A stretch of DNA of 64,000 bases. Source: Rotaria sp. Silwood1. Lineage: Eukaryota > Rotifera > Eurotatoria > Philodinida > Philodinidae. The position numbers and the translations under genes were made by a program. Position 1 is the first letter of the stretch, and every line of letters begins with the position of its first letter. Below are positions 35,108 to 48,813 of this stretch, piece after piece. The stretch is from positions 5,475,126-5,539,125 of the forward strand of contig CAJNOP010000001.1 of the NCBI GenBank assembly GCA_905250075.1, given 5' to 3'. The notes under the pieces are model-generated. The model saw only the letters and a program-made list of their open reading frames with translations, made no database searches and had not been told where the DNA came from.

Positions 35108-38100
35108 TTATTCACTATTGCTTTCATCTGATTGATTTTTTGACTCTGTTTGCTTCGATTTATCACTAAAAAAAAAAAGTAAACATCGTTTGATATACGA
35201 AAATCAAGATTGAATAACTTGATCGTTAATTCAGGAAATTAGAAAGATGATTGATTAGCATACAAGAAATTGATGACGATATCAAAATCTGATTAAATCA
35301 ATAAGAACTGAATTGAAATTAATAATGAAAAAATTGTTTTTCGACAGATCGACTTTTTGTGTTACGATATGATTTAAAAATAATAACGAAATTATTCAGT
35401 GATTATCTCTAGGTGTCAGACAGTTCTCAACTTAAAACGGCTGATCAATCAGTTCTTTGAGCTATTCAGAAGTCATTTCAACAGTTCAAGTGATTCATTA
35501 ATTAACCTTGACACAATCATTTAGAGTACAAGATATGTTCTAATGAAGACTAATGCTCATTTCAAAAAAGAAGGGCGAATGAAAACTTTTTTTAATAATT
35601 TTTGATTGAAACATGATAGAGAGCTGTTGCTTTTAAACTCTAGAAAGCAGGGATGATGACGCATCGGATAATTTATTGCTAATCACATTTTTGCTTTTTT
35701 CTTATGCTAAATGGAACCTTTTTCATCAAACTTGATTGAAAAAAACTTCACAATATTATGAAATATTCTGTAAAACTTATTCTAAGAATACAATATCTTT
35801 TGTATTATCTCATTCTTACATTTGAGATATGGATTGTAGATCAACTAATTCTGATTGATTTTTAGTTACATTTAACGATGAAACATTTGGTGATAATGAT
35901 GAAAGTGTTTCCACTAGAAAGCAAAAAACAAACAATATTTATTTTTAATACTTGTATAATTCATTACTTGATTCATCATTTGTTGTTCGTTGTAATATAG
36001 ATTCATCATTATTATTATTATTGAGTGATGAATTCGATAAATTTTTTGTTATTGTTCGACGAACTTGAGCTATTTGTTTTTTTAAATTAGCAACATGTTT
36101 TGATCGAGGTTCTTCAAATATTAGAAAAAAAAAAGTTCGAAATTTCAATAACAAATAAGGAATCATTTTGTTTTTTACCGATTGTTTGATATTCTTTCAA
36201 TCGTTGAAGTAATACTTCAAGACGATCTTCAAATGAATAATCAAGATCTAAATTATATTCGTATAGAATTGCAACAATCAATAGTTTACTTTTAAATATA
36301 GTTCATACATAAAAGCAATTTTCGAAAAAAAGTGTTCCCTCATTAAAGCATAATCGAAATTGATTTATTAGATGATACACACACGGATTAATGAAATATA
36401 AAATAAAAGTTAAATCGTTTCATAAAAAAATGTGCTGACTCAAAAATTCACTACTAAATGAATTATATAACCTTTTCTTTTTTTTATTCATATCCTATGG
36501 AAATAAAAATCGATTTACAAAATGAATCTCTTGAAGTATAATGCAAAAACCTGTATCGATACTCAGATAGATTTAAAACTAATCGATCAATGAACCACTT
36601 CTGTTAGGTAGTATGCACTTGGATCTATATAGTATCAATCATTTAAAACTTTCAGTGGACAGTTTATGAAATAGAAACAAGAAAAATAAAATGATTTGTT
36701 TTACCATCTACATTAGATTCTTCTTTATGTTGTCCAGTTTGTGGATCATAACGTGTTGTTTCATAAACTCGTCGAGCTTGTTTGAGTAAATTTAAACCCT
36801 TAGAAAAACAAAATTTTCACATCATTCTTTTGAAATAATCAACATACTTTATCACGTAATTTTGTTGCCGCTTTATAGTATGGTGCTAAAATAGAACAAA
36901 CAAAAGAATTAAAATTAGATATAAAACTTGAAATTGATTTTCTCTTACATTTAGCTTCATTAAAGAAATGACAATTTTTAACAATTAAACCAAAATCATT
37001 TTCAAAGTGATCTAAATTAATATATTCATCTTGATCAATTTTTTTCTTCATTGTTGAAAAATCCATTGGATGTGTTATAAATTTATAATAAGTTGGAACC
37101 TAATAATTAAATTGTATTTCAATATGTTTTTTTTTCTTTTTTTTATTTTAAAATTTTACTTCAGTTTCATCCACTGGATTAGCAAAATAATGACCATCAT
37201 CAATTTGTTCTAATTGTTCAAGTAAATGATGAAGAAATACATGTAATGGACGTATTTGATTATCAAGCACTTGTTGATCAATTTTAACCTTAAAGATAAA
37301 CAAAGTTTGTTCTTCTTTGTTTTTCGTGAAATTCACATTATATTTTTCTTCGAAGAATATAGTGAATGTAAGTTTTAAGTTGAAGTTTTTCGGTATTTTC
37401 ACTCATGAGTAATGAAAACCAATGGCTAATAATCATTCGGTGCATTTTCATAGTAACCAAGAACAACAAGCTTCAGACTTCTTTCCTAGAGCTTCTTAGC
37501 GATGGGAAAAAAAACGCTAAATAGTATTAACAACAGAATTTGGACTTTTCCAAAGTCTCAATTGAAACTTGAATGTCTGGCCATACGTTTGTAGATGTTC
37601 TAAATAGTGTAGTTTTTTTATGTTTGCGCAGATGAAAACTTATACGATAGATCTTAAGGATGATGACTAGTCATGCTTTATTTTTCACAGTCATCATATG
37701 ATCAACATAGAAAAAGGTGTGAACTGCTCAAATTACAACTTCATGAAATAATTAATATCAATGTTTGTGAGTTTATCGGGATATTTCAAAGTATGTTAAG
37801 ACCAGCTGTAGATATAATGAATATGTACGATAGACTTATTTATTAGTTAAATCAATGGTTAGAATAAGAATAATAGTGTTAAACTAGGAAAAATGGAATA
37901 TAAAAAACAACCAATAACGAAGGAATAGCAATGTTGCAAAAAAAAGGAAAATAGAACGTTAGTAAGAAAAACATTTTGTTTGAAATAAATGTGAAAAATT
38001 GTTTCTCTCACGATCGATTATCCTTAGAAAACAACTAATAGAACCCTGGAAACTTTTCATCACACGTAATTTACATTAGTATGTTAAGACTAATGAACAC

Positions 38101-40302
38101 ACAAGTCCCACATTTTAGTTCTAGTGGGGGTTGTCCTAAGATAAGCTTTTAAAAAGGAAACGTATTTCACAAAAAAAACAATCTTACTAAATCACGTTTC
38201 AATTTTTCACGTTTACGTATTAATTCAACAAGAAGTCTTGTTCGTTCAAGATCTTGTCGAAGACGACGCCATTGTACCATTTGTTGAGATAATTGTTTAT
38301 CAGTATATTCTTGTGCATTATTAGACTAAGTAAAATCATTAATATGTGTTTCACATAAATGAACAATAAAAAAAAAAAAACAATTTTACTTTTTTTTTTG
38401 TTGATCGTTGATTTTGAAGACGTTTTAATAAAGGTACACCACTTCTTGACATTCGTTTTAATGTCCAATATGCTTGAATACGTTTAAAAAAATTATCACG
38501 ATCAGAAAAAGTTACTTTATTTAAAACACTTTCCATTCTAAAAATATTAAAAAAAAATTTTTTTTTTCTTTTTTCTAAAAATCTTATGTTTTGATTATTT
38601 TTTTTTGCTTTTACTTTTCTTTTGGTACAACTGGTACTGATACAGATCGATCACATTTACGTCTTTCAGCCAAAATTTTTCGAGCAGTTTTCATACGTTC
38701 CTTTTGTATACGTTCTAATGCTTCTACTTCGCTTTCATCTAAATTTTATAAACAAATTTATTTTTATTTCTGAAGAAAACAACAAAACAAAAAAACCTTT
38801 TTTTGTTCGGCCTTTTGTTTTCGATCGAACAACTTCTAATGGAGTATGTTGATGACAGTAAGCACGTCGTCGTATAGGTGGTGGTGAACGTGTTGTATCT
38901 TTTGGTGGTGGTTTTTTATATTTATTTGTTGATACACTATTGGATGCATCATCATTAACAATTGATTCATTTTCATCATTTTCATCTATTTCCATATAAA
39001 GACCAGCTTGTTGAGCACATGTTACATGAAATGATGTACAACATGAACGTATAGCACATTGAATACATGCACCAACATTTTTTTGTTTGCATATATAACA
39101 TGTAAAACGCCAACGTGCAGCCGGAATTTGATTAATGTTACATATTGGTTCAAGAAATACTGTATTAGCAAAATGAACTTCTGGTATCCAAATAGCACAA
39201 ACAACATGTGCCCAACGTTCACCATCATCAACTTGTTTAAAAGCACCAAAACGATTTGGACATAAAACACATTGAACTGATTTTGATGGTGAAAGAAAAC
39301 AACGACGACACAACCATTGACCTTAAAGATAAAGAGTTTAAATGAATTTGATTTTCAAGAAAAATTATTACATTAAACAAAGAAACATATAAGAATATTA
39401 CAATCAAGTTTTTCTTTTATTTTTTTGTGCATTAAAATTTCTATCTATTTAAACATATCTCATAAGTGTTAATAAACTCCTAGATGACAATCGAAATAAG
39501 GTTTATTCCATCTACGAATTATATTTTTGATGTTTGTTCATAGAAACTATGTATTACCTTCAGGTACATAAGGTACTCCATAACATTCTTGATGAACAGC
39601 CATATTACACATGTCGCAGAAAAGGATAGCATTACAATTAGAACATTCTCCATCCAAACATATAACACATAAAGCATCTTCATCAATGGATTGCCCTAAA
39701 TCATCACCATTGACAAGTGCTTGAAAATGAGACTCTTTTTCTAATCGATCAATTAACAATTCAAATTCTTCTTCTTTAACTTGACGTAAACCACGTTTAC
39801 TACGTTCTTGATTAACTTGTTTCAACCATGTTAGATCCTTAATAGAAATAATTTATTAGAAACTAAATGAAAAAACAATATATATGTATTTTACCATTTC
39901 ATCCATTTCATATTCTATCATTTCATCAAGTTCACTTTGTGATGGTTCAATATATCTTATAAATGTTTCAGTACGTTGAAATTTAGGTGGATCATCAGTT
40001 AAATTTGTACCATTTGAAACAAAATCTGTTTTTTGTGTTTTAAGTTCGGAAGGAGTTGGTGATGATCGATCAGATGATGGAGGATTTTTAAATAAAAGTT
40101 CAATTTCTTCATTTAAACCAATCTGAATTGATCGTCCGACACATTCTCGTGGTTCGAGTAAACGAAGTGGTTGCTCTGGTTCTTCTAAATTTGATATTTG
40201 AGGAGGAGAAGGTGGTGATGGAATAGGATTTGATGTTGATGAAGAAATGCTTGTTTTCTTTTCAATAGCACCGTTACGGACACTTCGACGTGGACGTAAC
40301 AT
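35108..40302 (-). CDS. BRPF/peregrin-like bromodomain-PHD scaffold, no PWWP domain
   Basis: BRPF proteins hold together MYST histone acetyltransferase complexes and read histone H3. Fourteen exons give 799 aa: 40302-39895, 39837-39558, 39321-38797, 38738-38615, 38537-38390, 38325-38188, 37288-37160, 37099-36949, 36885-36848, 36798-36705, 36247-36179, 36111-35968, 35913-35820 and 35165-35108. An enhancer-of-polycomb-like segment ([20 protein letters not shown]) precedes PHD1 (CVICLDGEC to QWLCRRC, about 193-235). A zinc knuckle ([12 protein letters not shown]) and the extended PHD ([15 protein letters not shown] to YCHQH) follow. A helical region leads to the bromodomain at about 542-650 ([18 protein letters not shown]). 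The C-terminal 150 residues are polar, and the PWWP domain of vertebrate BRPFs is missing. The 899 bp intron at 37289-38187 holds nothing recognised. Confidence 0.92.
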
Positions 40303-42029
40303 CTCAGACGAAATATGTTAAATTTCAAGGAGATGAGTTGTATGGAATATAAAGATGACTCTTACCACCATTTTTTGCTTTTGTATTTGTTAATATTATT
40401 AAACCAATCAAAGAAATGACGACATCACGCCATCTATGGAAAAAAGAAATTTTTTTTTTTTGATAATCAAGACTTATTTATTCAATGGAAAAAAAAATGG
40501 TAACGTGTTGATGATGTTTTCAAAAAATATTTATAGCATTGTTGATTAGAATAATTGACAAAAAACGAATGAAATAACTATGAAAAATTGATCGATTATC
40601 ACATTCATTCATCTTGTAAAAATCAGTCTTCTATGTCATATCGCGATTCAGTATATTGCGAGGGTTATGATGATCATAAACTCAATATATTGTTGGATTA
40701 CTTTGAATTTCAATTGATTACATGTGTCCTCTGAATATCCCGATTCAAGATTGATCTATGTGATACTTCTCGACAAAGAAACTATGAGATTACTCTCATT
40801 CTTATTTAAAATTAAGCAGTACACTCAGTGCAAATAATCTAAAACTGAGCTCACTCTAGGAGATGAAAAATGTTTTTTTTTATAGAGTATGAAAGATTAT
40901 TTCATCAAATAGAAAGCAATTTTACGTACTTACTGACTAAATTATTGTACCAGTACGAAACGTTTTCCTTTGCCTAAACATTTCTTTTCAACGAATCAAA
41001 TAAGTGTAACCGACATCAAGTTTAATTAATTATGAAAAATGTTATCGATGTAGCTACTATTGTTTTCAAAAAGCGTTGGGTGTGGCTATTTTTTTTTGCA
41101 ATGCGACGCTTTATACAGTAGCCAGTCCCGAGTTCGTTTAAATTATGTGCAGAAAAAAATTAGAAACAAATTTTTTAAATTGAATTGAAATAAATATAAA
41201 ATAGTGAAATTTTTTAAACTGAAAACAATTTTTTAAACGATATGGTATGCTGAAAAACTTCTTGAAATAATTTGTGTTCATATAAACATGAATTACAGAT
41301 TAACATAGCGCGACTCAGTTTGGTTAGCTGAACGTTTTTTAAATTGAAGATCTGGAAAGATCGATACTCCATGTGATCATTTTTCTTTCATTCTCTTTTG
41401 CAAGTTCTGCAAATATTCTCTCAAGAAATCTAACAACATCGTCGAAGAAAACTAGTAAAGTTCTCAAAGATGTAGATAGAAATTGTTTTTTTTCAATTAG
41501 AATCTGTTGAAATCCTGTTACAATGTTGATCTAAAAACAATCGAAAGTTGTTCAGGATTATTTTGAGAGCTTGCCACGAATCCTGTCAAAATCTTTGATA
41601 TTTCTTGGCTACATGTTTGTGTCAACATTTACAGTTTTTCGAGTTAGTTTTGGTTTCAAATCCTATCAGAGTATTGAAAATCCATAACGACAGTTTCCTG
41701 AGAATTTAGTCATTTCGTCAAGAGAAAGCAGGGATTTCTCGCGGGAACTTTTTTAGATCTTTCAAGAATCTAGTGCAAAAACAATAAAGATTTTCATCGG
41801 GATTGCCGCAACGTAACACAACGTACGAAATTGTATTGCAAAGAATCAATTCTTTTTCGTTCGTTTTCCTGCGACAATGCATACAAATACAGATAGAAAA
41901 GAGGAGTGGAGCACTCAAGTCAAACGAAAGAGAAAACCAACTCACACGATGACAACAACCAAAAACATATAGAAGCATTCAGAAAAATTACCAACATACA
42001 ATATAAATTTAAGTCATGTTATTTTATTA
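40303..42029. other. Intergenic, nothing recognised
   Basis: It should hold the BRPF-like promoter just above 40302. No gene or clear repeat was seen in the remaining 1.6 kb. Confidence 0.5.
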
Positions 42030-43406
42030 TGAACAAAAAGAAAACGTCGACAACAACAACTGTAGCCATGGCGTCTCAATATAGAAGCATAAAGCCATGG
42101 AGACTTCCGTATGCTTGTATGATTGAGAACTATTTACTTGTATTGCTCGATACCAACATTGATCATATGAATAATCACGATTATATCAAAAAGATGAACA
42201 AATTAAAAGAAGTGATTAACAAGATATATTCATTCACTGATGTGAACAAATGCATTGATTTCATAACCGATATTCAAAAAGGAAAAAGTATTTATTATTT
42301 TTTCTGGTTCCTTAGGACAAACAACTGTTCCTATCATCCATGACATTCCACAAATCAATACTATTTGTATTTGGAATGAGGAATATGTCCAAAATGAAGG
42401 CTAGATCAAACTATGGCTGAAAACCAATAGTGTATTTACAGATATTGCCTCGATTCGTAAAATACTTCAATGTGACATATATAAATGTGATCAAAATTTG
42501 GTCCCCATTAGTGTTGTCCCTACTAGTCGTGGAAGTCACAGACAAAATTTGAATCAATTAGATCCATCACATGTGTACACAAATATTAAAGAAACTATTA
42601 TTAACCATAGATTTCTAACCAAAGCATTTCAATGAGTTTATTCCATACTGTCGTCAACTTTTCGAGGGTGATCCTGAGTCACTGAAAGCCGTCGACAAAC
42701 ACAAGCGGGAATATCACGAACACGTTTCGATATCGTAGTATACGTGCAATTCTTTTCTTTATTCAATGTTCAATCGATCGTTACGCTTGAGGAAAGGAAA
42801 TCTTATTATTAATATGGAATTTTTCATTCAAGATCTCACAACTACATTGCTGCGCTACATGCTCAACAATTCTCCGATCATTCGTCTTCAAAGTTATTTA
42901 CTGTTTATCGTGGTCAAGGAATGTCGCAGACGGACTTTGACGAATTACTCAAGACATCAAGTGAACTACTATCGTTTAATAATTTTTTGTTCACAAGTCT
43001 TGATCAAGAAGCATCCCTTCCTTTTGCTGAGAGTAATCTATTCAATCCTACAATGATAGGTGTCCTCTTTAAAATAACTATCAATCCAAAAACATTAAGC
43101 ACTGCTTTCGCAAATGTTTGTAACGTCAGTTATTTCGAAGAAGAACAAGGAATTGTCTTCTCTATGCATTCGATTTTTCGCATCGGAGCGATGGAGCAAA
43201 TCAATAGAAATAATCGTCTTTGGAAAGTCAATTTAACGTTGACCAATGACAACAATTTAGATCTTCATGCACTTACTGAAAAATTGCGGAAAGAGATCTA
43301 TTCTCATACAGAAGGTTGGACTCGTTTGAGAATTTTGCTAATTAAACTTAGGCAGTTGGACAAAGCTCAGGAGGTGTGTGAGGATGTGGGTATGGGTGCG
43401 ATGTGA
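42030..43406 (+). pseudogene. Fossil bdelloid-type NAD:arginine ADP-ribosyltransferase copy
   Basis: Parts of an ART protein of the kind found in many copies in bdelloid rotifers can be recognised. They are the N-terminal conserved region, the linker region and the ADP-ribosyltransferase fold, including VYRGQG-like, SFNNFLFTSLD and GVLFKITINP blocks. The copy is broken, with roughly four to six breaks, and is treated here as a fossil. The degree of decay suggests a fairly old loss, but most of the ART fold is still readable, so it is not ancient. The tetratricopeptide array that often follows in this family is represented only by its first few residues, after which a TG-rich hairpin begins. 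Confidence 0.75.
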
Positions 43407-43500
43407 GTATGTATATCTTCATTTCGAGGGCATCGTACCCATACCAACATCCACACATCCGTACTCATCACCTACCCTACACGCACTTCTACGCCTATTG
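43375..43500. repeat. TG-rich hairpin, telomere-repeat-like composition
   Basis: GTGTGAGGATGTGGG and TATGGGTGCGATG on the left pair with CATCGTACCCATACC and AACATCCACAC on the right (about 43375-43403 with 43431-43456). A second CA-rich stretch (CACCTACCCTACACGCAC) follows. The composition recalls the TGTGGG telomere unit reported for bdelloids, but only one exact unit is present, so this is only a resemblance. Confidence 0.45.
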
Positions 43501-44543
43501 CAGTCGATTGAAGCTCGAATACTATGTATTTGAATAACTATTCATAGGAAGTAGAGCACGAATGGCATTTTTTGACCGTGGAAAAATGAAATTTTGAGGA
43601 TATAAAACTAGATTAAAACAGATCGGTTCTAAGTTGATTGGTTTGATGGAGCTTTCGCCAACGATCTTAAAAGCGATTTTCTAAGACACTTTTCTATTAT
43701 GTTTTGATCTTAGTTGATCCGATTTGAAAAAGAAACTCAGAATCTATGAATCTACGTGAAGTTGGTATTTTTAGATTATACGATTCAAGATTTATAACGA
43801 TTTTCTCCAGAAGGGCCTGGATTTCGATCGCTTCATCTTGATTGATTTTGACACAGGTCAACATAGTGATAATGCATTAGAGTTAGTCAAATGATGATAT
43901 TTGTTTTCAGTTTGATCTTAATTAAAAACCACTAGATTGAAATATTTGACAATTTAAATTTTGTTACCGTGTAGCTTATAGAACATCTATTTTGAAAATG
44001 TTGATCTACCAATTATGTTTGATATTGAAACTGGAAATAGACTTTAGCACTCTATTCAACCTGTTGCAGTACTCGTATCTGGTCCTGGATTGACATCACT
44101 CAAGATGAGATATTTGAAAAGTAGAGTACTTACAAAAAACCTTACTAACTGTTGAAGAATACAGTCTAAGAACTTCTTCTTTGCGTAGATCTTTAGTGTA
44201 AGTTTCTGTTTATGATAAGAGTTAGTAAAATGAAAATACAATAGAAAAAATTTTCAAAACATTATTCTTCAGACTTTTAACCAAATCTGATCTATCAACT
44301 GATTTCTAAAGGATTAAATTTAGCATAATTTGATATCCTCAAGGCCTCATTTTTGAATAAAGAAAATCGTCACTCGTCCTTTTACTTTCTTTGAAAAGTT
44401 ATTTAGAAAACAGTTATATATATTACTGATGAAATCGACAATAGCAAATATGAAGTAAAATAAATATAAAAGACAACAATCTGATAAATAAGTTTATGTG
44501 AATAAATGGAAAAAAGAGAAACAATTAATATTTATTGATTTTA
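43501..44543. other. Intergenic, nothing recognised
   Basis: No gene or repeat recognised between the ART fossil hairpin and the end of the Fuseless-like gene. Confidence 0.45.
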
Positions 44544-45779
44544 TTAAAAAAATGTAATTATAAATGGTTCAGCATTTGTAATTTTATTTAAAGCTGAAGG
44601 ATGTTCATTTGATTTTTTCTTTCGATTAAACCATTTAATTAGAAAACAGTTTGAATACAATGGAAAAAGATTATATTCATCATTTATATGTGACATAGGA
44701 CCATTAATTGAAGATGCTGTTTTCATTATACTTAGAATAATAAATGATATTATTAATGCAATAACATAAGATGTATAAGGTGATTCATGTATTAATGATA
44801 GTGTTGAAATATATGCATCAAATAAAATCCAATAACCTCGCCATAAAAAGACACATGAAAAAAAAGCAAATAGATGACGAAGATTTTGTATAAATAATGG
44901 ATAATTTAAATGGATAAATATTGATAATAAACAAATATTATTTTGAAAAGATTGTGTATACATAAGAATAAAATATAATATATAGCCAATAAGAAGACTT
45001 ATAGCAGCTGACATATACTCATTACTTGGATATAAAAAGACATCAAGTAATGTGTATGAACCATGCCATACTAAAATAGACAATAATGATATAATATATT
45101 CATAAAAAATATAATTTAATATATGTAAAAGAAATAGACTCATCTGAAATGAAATAATAAAGTATTCCTATTTATTTATTTAAAAAAATATATAATAATA
45201 AATTACTTTTTCTGTTATAAATGATGTTTCAATTCGTACATTATATTCAATTGAATCATAACTCATTATAAATGGTGAACAAACAAGATTATATGTATGT
45301 CCTGTTAAAACGATTATAGCTAATATTGAAGCTATACTAATGACAAGCATAAGAAGCCAATCATCGGATGCATAATAATCCCATAATGTCCACATTGATA
45401 CCCACTGTATTATATAATTTAAAGCAGTAAGAAATGTATGACATTGTAAAAAAATAATAGAAAAAAATTTTAATTCTTCTTTAACGAGATAGTCATAAAG
45501 ACGATCTTGATTTGTATAAATAATAAAAAAAATTAATTGGGAAAATAAATATAATAAAGGTAATGTAGCTCGCTGTTGACCTAAAGGAGTATCAAGCCAT
45601 TCAATCATAAAATTCCAACCTGATTGCCAAAAAATAATTAATAATGGGAATATGAAAAAGCCAACAACAATTGGTTCACATATAAAGAATAATGGACGTC
45701 GTTTATCAATAGGAACAATTTCATCAGATTCAACAGTTGAAATAAGATTCCCAGTAGAGGGAAATGATGAATCGTACAC
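44544..45779 (-). CDS. Multi-pass membrane protein, Fuseless-like; 5' end unresolved
   Basis: Two exons, 45779-45207 and 45143-44544, join in phase 0 across a 63 bp GT-AG intron and give about 390 residues. Eight or so hydrophobic helices are visible, arranged as repeated pairs. Each repeat has a Trp-rich motif: FWQSGWNFMIEW, WVSMWTLWDYY, VWHGSYTLLDVF and LWRGYWILFDAY. The W-x-G-x-W-x-L-x-D pattern and layout resemble the insect presynaptic protein Fuseless; this is recall, not a search. The frame is open from about 45797, but no ATG precedes the first helix, so the true start is probably in an upstream exon I could not place. The C-terminal 40 residues are polar and basic, probably cytoplasmic. 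The transport or signalling role is unknown. Confidence 0.6.
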
Positions 45780-45797
45780 AGAACTCAGTTTGATGAT

Positions 45798-48434
45798 TCA
45801 AGGAATTGCTAACTCAGTATTGATTCGAAGACGATGTTTTCAAAGGGATTGTGCGCACCGACGGTAATAATCATCGTACAATAATCATTCGTTCATAAAA
45901 ACTTGTGAGAAATTGAAATGACTATTAAAATTCAATAGTTAATAATGTATTAGATTAGTCAGGTAATCAATTAAATCATTGTTTCTTTTATTGTATAAAG
46001 ATGTGTGGATATATCTTATACTAAATATCTTTTTAAAGTTTCTTTATGTATAAAGAGATGATTCTTTTTTTTTATCAGAAAAAAAAGCGAAGGATAAAAA
46101 AAAAGTTTATTTTATCATGCAATTTTATTTTTCCAAAGAAATTTTATTTTTGTTTAACAGTGCAAAGTCACAAGAGAGAGAGAGAGAGAAAGAGACGAAG
46201 GTAATTATATCACTGTTTTTTCAGGTTTGTCAGTACAATTTATTCATATTGTTGAGTAAAAATTTTCAAATTTTGATGATAGTCTCGTATGCTTTTATAT
46301 AACTCAAACTAAATAGATTAGCGTATAAGATTTTATCAAGATCAAAATCATTTGTTTTTAGTGAACAATACTCAAATAGACAAGAATTTCTGAAAACACA
46401 TTAAAACGCCCTAATCTCAATTCTCTGTTTCAGCATTTTTAAACAACTATTTAGAAAATATCAAAACCAGATACTTTCATCCTAGAAAGGCATGTGAAGA
46501 TACTTAATGAAAAGGCAACTTTTCCATCTGCGAAACATTCAGCAAAGTTTTTTTCTGGAATATTTTGACGAATATCGCATATAAAAAATGACTTTCGTAT
46601 GCGTAGTACATGTACAGTAATATTATCAGAAAAATTTTTGAAAGTTTTCGTGCATTTTCTTATTATGAAAGTGGCTGGTTCTACTCTTTTCTCAATGGGC
46701 GTGAAGACACCCAAACAGGAATTGTGATTATGGCGGTCAAATACATTTTCACAAATACTTGCCTGTTTGCGTAAAAACGTTTATTTAAAATGGAAACTTC
46801 TGCGCTGTGAGTTAGAATTGAAACTTGTTCGTATTTATTTTTGCATACAATCATAAATTTTTTCAGCAAATAAAGTTCTAAAATCTAGCTGTAATTTATC
46901 AACCGGATTAGAACCGTACTAATTAAATTCAACTTTTTCTGAAAGTTTAGTAGTATCGACTTTAAAATGCATAGATTTTATGTCAGAAAAAATGATTCGT
47001 ACATGAGATGTTTCAAGATAATGAGCACTGATGCATCATTTTGTGATTTAGTTTTTTGTTCTTTTCTATTGAATGCAAAAAATACATCGTATTAATTATC
47101 ATGGGATTGAAGAATTTCATGTGTGTTTGAAATAAATCTATTGAAATATTACTTTCAATTATTGGTTGCTTCCCGTTCAACGAAAATTGGAAGTAGTGAT
47201 AATTTTTAGGTCTTGATAAATGATAGTCAAGTTTTTTCCATCTCGATATTACTAAACTTTCAGACGAAACTGAGTTTTGTACGGTTCTAATATGGTTTAT
47301 AGATTTCAGCGGTATTTTATGAATTTACTTACTGTAAAGTTCTAATGATTGTATTTGAAAATGAATACCAATAGATCTAGAATTGTTCTGTCTAGAATCA
47401 AATTTTTTTCAAGTGATAGTACAGAAGATTGGATTATGAAATGAATTTCATATCAGTATGCAGATGCATATATTCTTATTAGTTTCAAGCTGCATTTATT
47501 CAAGTTTTTGAAATTAGTCAATCGTTTTCAATTGTTTTGTAACTCTAAATGACACATTCTATTTGCATTATTGTTTCGAAATTTTCTTTTCTTTTCAATT
47601 TCTCGAATAATCTCTGTTGTCACAAGACTCAGTTTCTATTTATGATATTGTGTCATGATGCATTTTTAACTATATTTCACCTTTACTGCTTAAACATGCA
47701 TTAGATATCCAATACTAACTTGTTTTTTTGTTTTAGAGACAAAAGAACAAAAAAACAAAGATATAAGAGTGATCAACTTTTTGCCCTTACTTCAATTGAT
47801 AATAAATATAGAAAAAAAAGGGACAAGAAGAATTGTTTTATTGTTTTATTCTTAATTATGTATGTCTACAAACCTTTATTTTATTGAAAAAGAATTCGTC
47901 GATGATTCTTTTTATTTTGATAACTTAACTGCCAAAACACTCGTATAAGGATATATATTACTTGATTCAAATCGATGTCATTTGTATTAAATAAGTGAAA
48001 TAGGGTTGTCTTTTTATATACCGTTATTGTTGGATTGTAAAAGCCAAAGTATGATAAGAAAGATCTCGTGTACTTTACCTATCTATGATTGAAACCTTTC
48101 ATTAAAATTCTATATATAACTTCTAGTACGATAAAAGTACACAATATCAATTTTTTTATCTTATTTGATATGTACTTATATATATATTGACGCAATGAAG
48201 ATAATTACAAGGATGTCGTTAAATAAAAGATCAATATATAACTACATTATTATATGTGTCAATAAATACTATGCCTAAATGTTGACTAGACCTAATTTAT
48301 TTGAACTTTTTTGTTATAAAAGAATATCTTATAAATTCTGTAAATGAAGAAGAGGACATTGTTGAATCATCAAATGTAAAGATACTCATTAGCTTCGTTT
48401 TTTCATCTACAAGTTCATCTCAAGAAATATTTTC
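45798..48434. other. Intergenic, nothing recognised
   Basis: A short (GA)n run lies at about 46172-46188. ORFs at 46451-46869 have no family resemblance. No other feature was supported. Confidence 0.45.
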
Positions 48435-48813
48435 TACCCAAGCAGATAAGAACTTATTAAAATGCATTTAAACGCTTTTATTGCAGTTCTCCTTTGAGTG
48501 TCTTAGTATCTGTTCAGAAAAAAAACGCTAGAACTAGTTATTTTCGTCATGAAAAATGCACCAAGACGCTTACAACGTTTTCTAACAAATTTTTTTGACA
48601 TACAACACGCCTTGAAAAGTTATTTTTATATGCACAATGCGTCAGAATATTGCAGATGGAACAGTTGCGTTTTTCTAAACGCCTGAACGCATTTTTTACG
48701 GTGAAAGTAGCTGATTTTATTGTTTTTTGAATGCGTGTTTAAAAACATTCAGATGAAAAAACTGCGAGTAGGGTGTTTAAACGCAGTTTCAGAAATTCTT
48801 ATCTTCTTGAGCA
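48435..48813. mobile_element. Small MITE with TACCCA-type end, rich in AAACGC motifs
   Basis: The left end TACCCAAGCAGATAAGAACT is matched on the opposite strand at the right end by TGCTCAAGAAGATAAGAATT. Both ends are followed by a TTTAAACGC/GTTTAAAC block. The interior has at least ten short AACGC or GCGTT motifs, which stand out in this AT-rich DNA. The left end is close to that of the 1546-3678 element, so the two look like one family. No ORF. Confidence 0.5.

Noticed and set aside
43375-43500. Interstitial telomere
   Set aside because: Only one exact TGTGGG unit and no tandem periodicity; reported as a TG-rich hairpin instead.
45780-45880. Upstream ATG reading MIITVGAHNP as first exon of the Fuseless-like gene
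   Set aside because: No donor in that frame joins in phase to the acceptor before the first helix, and the frame stops after about 21 codons.
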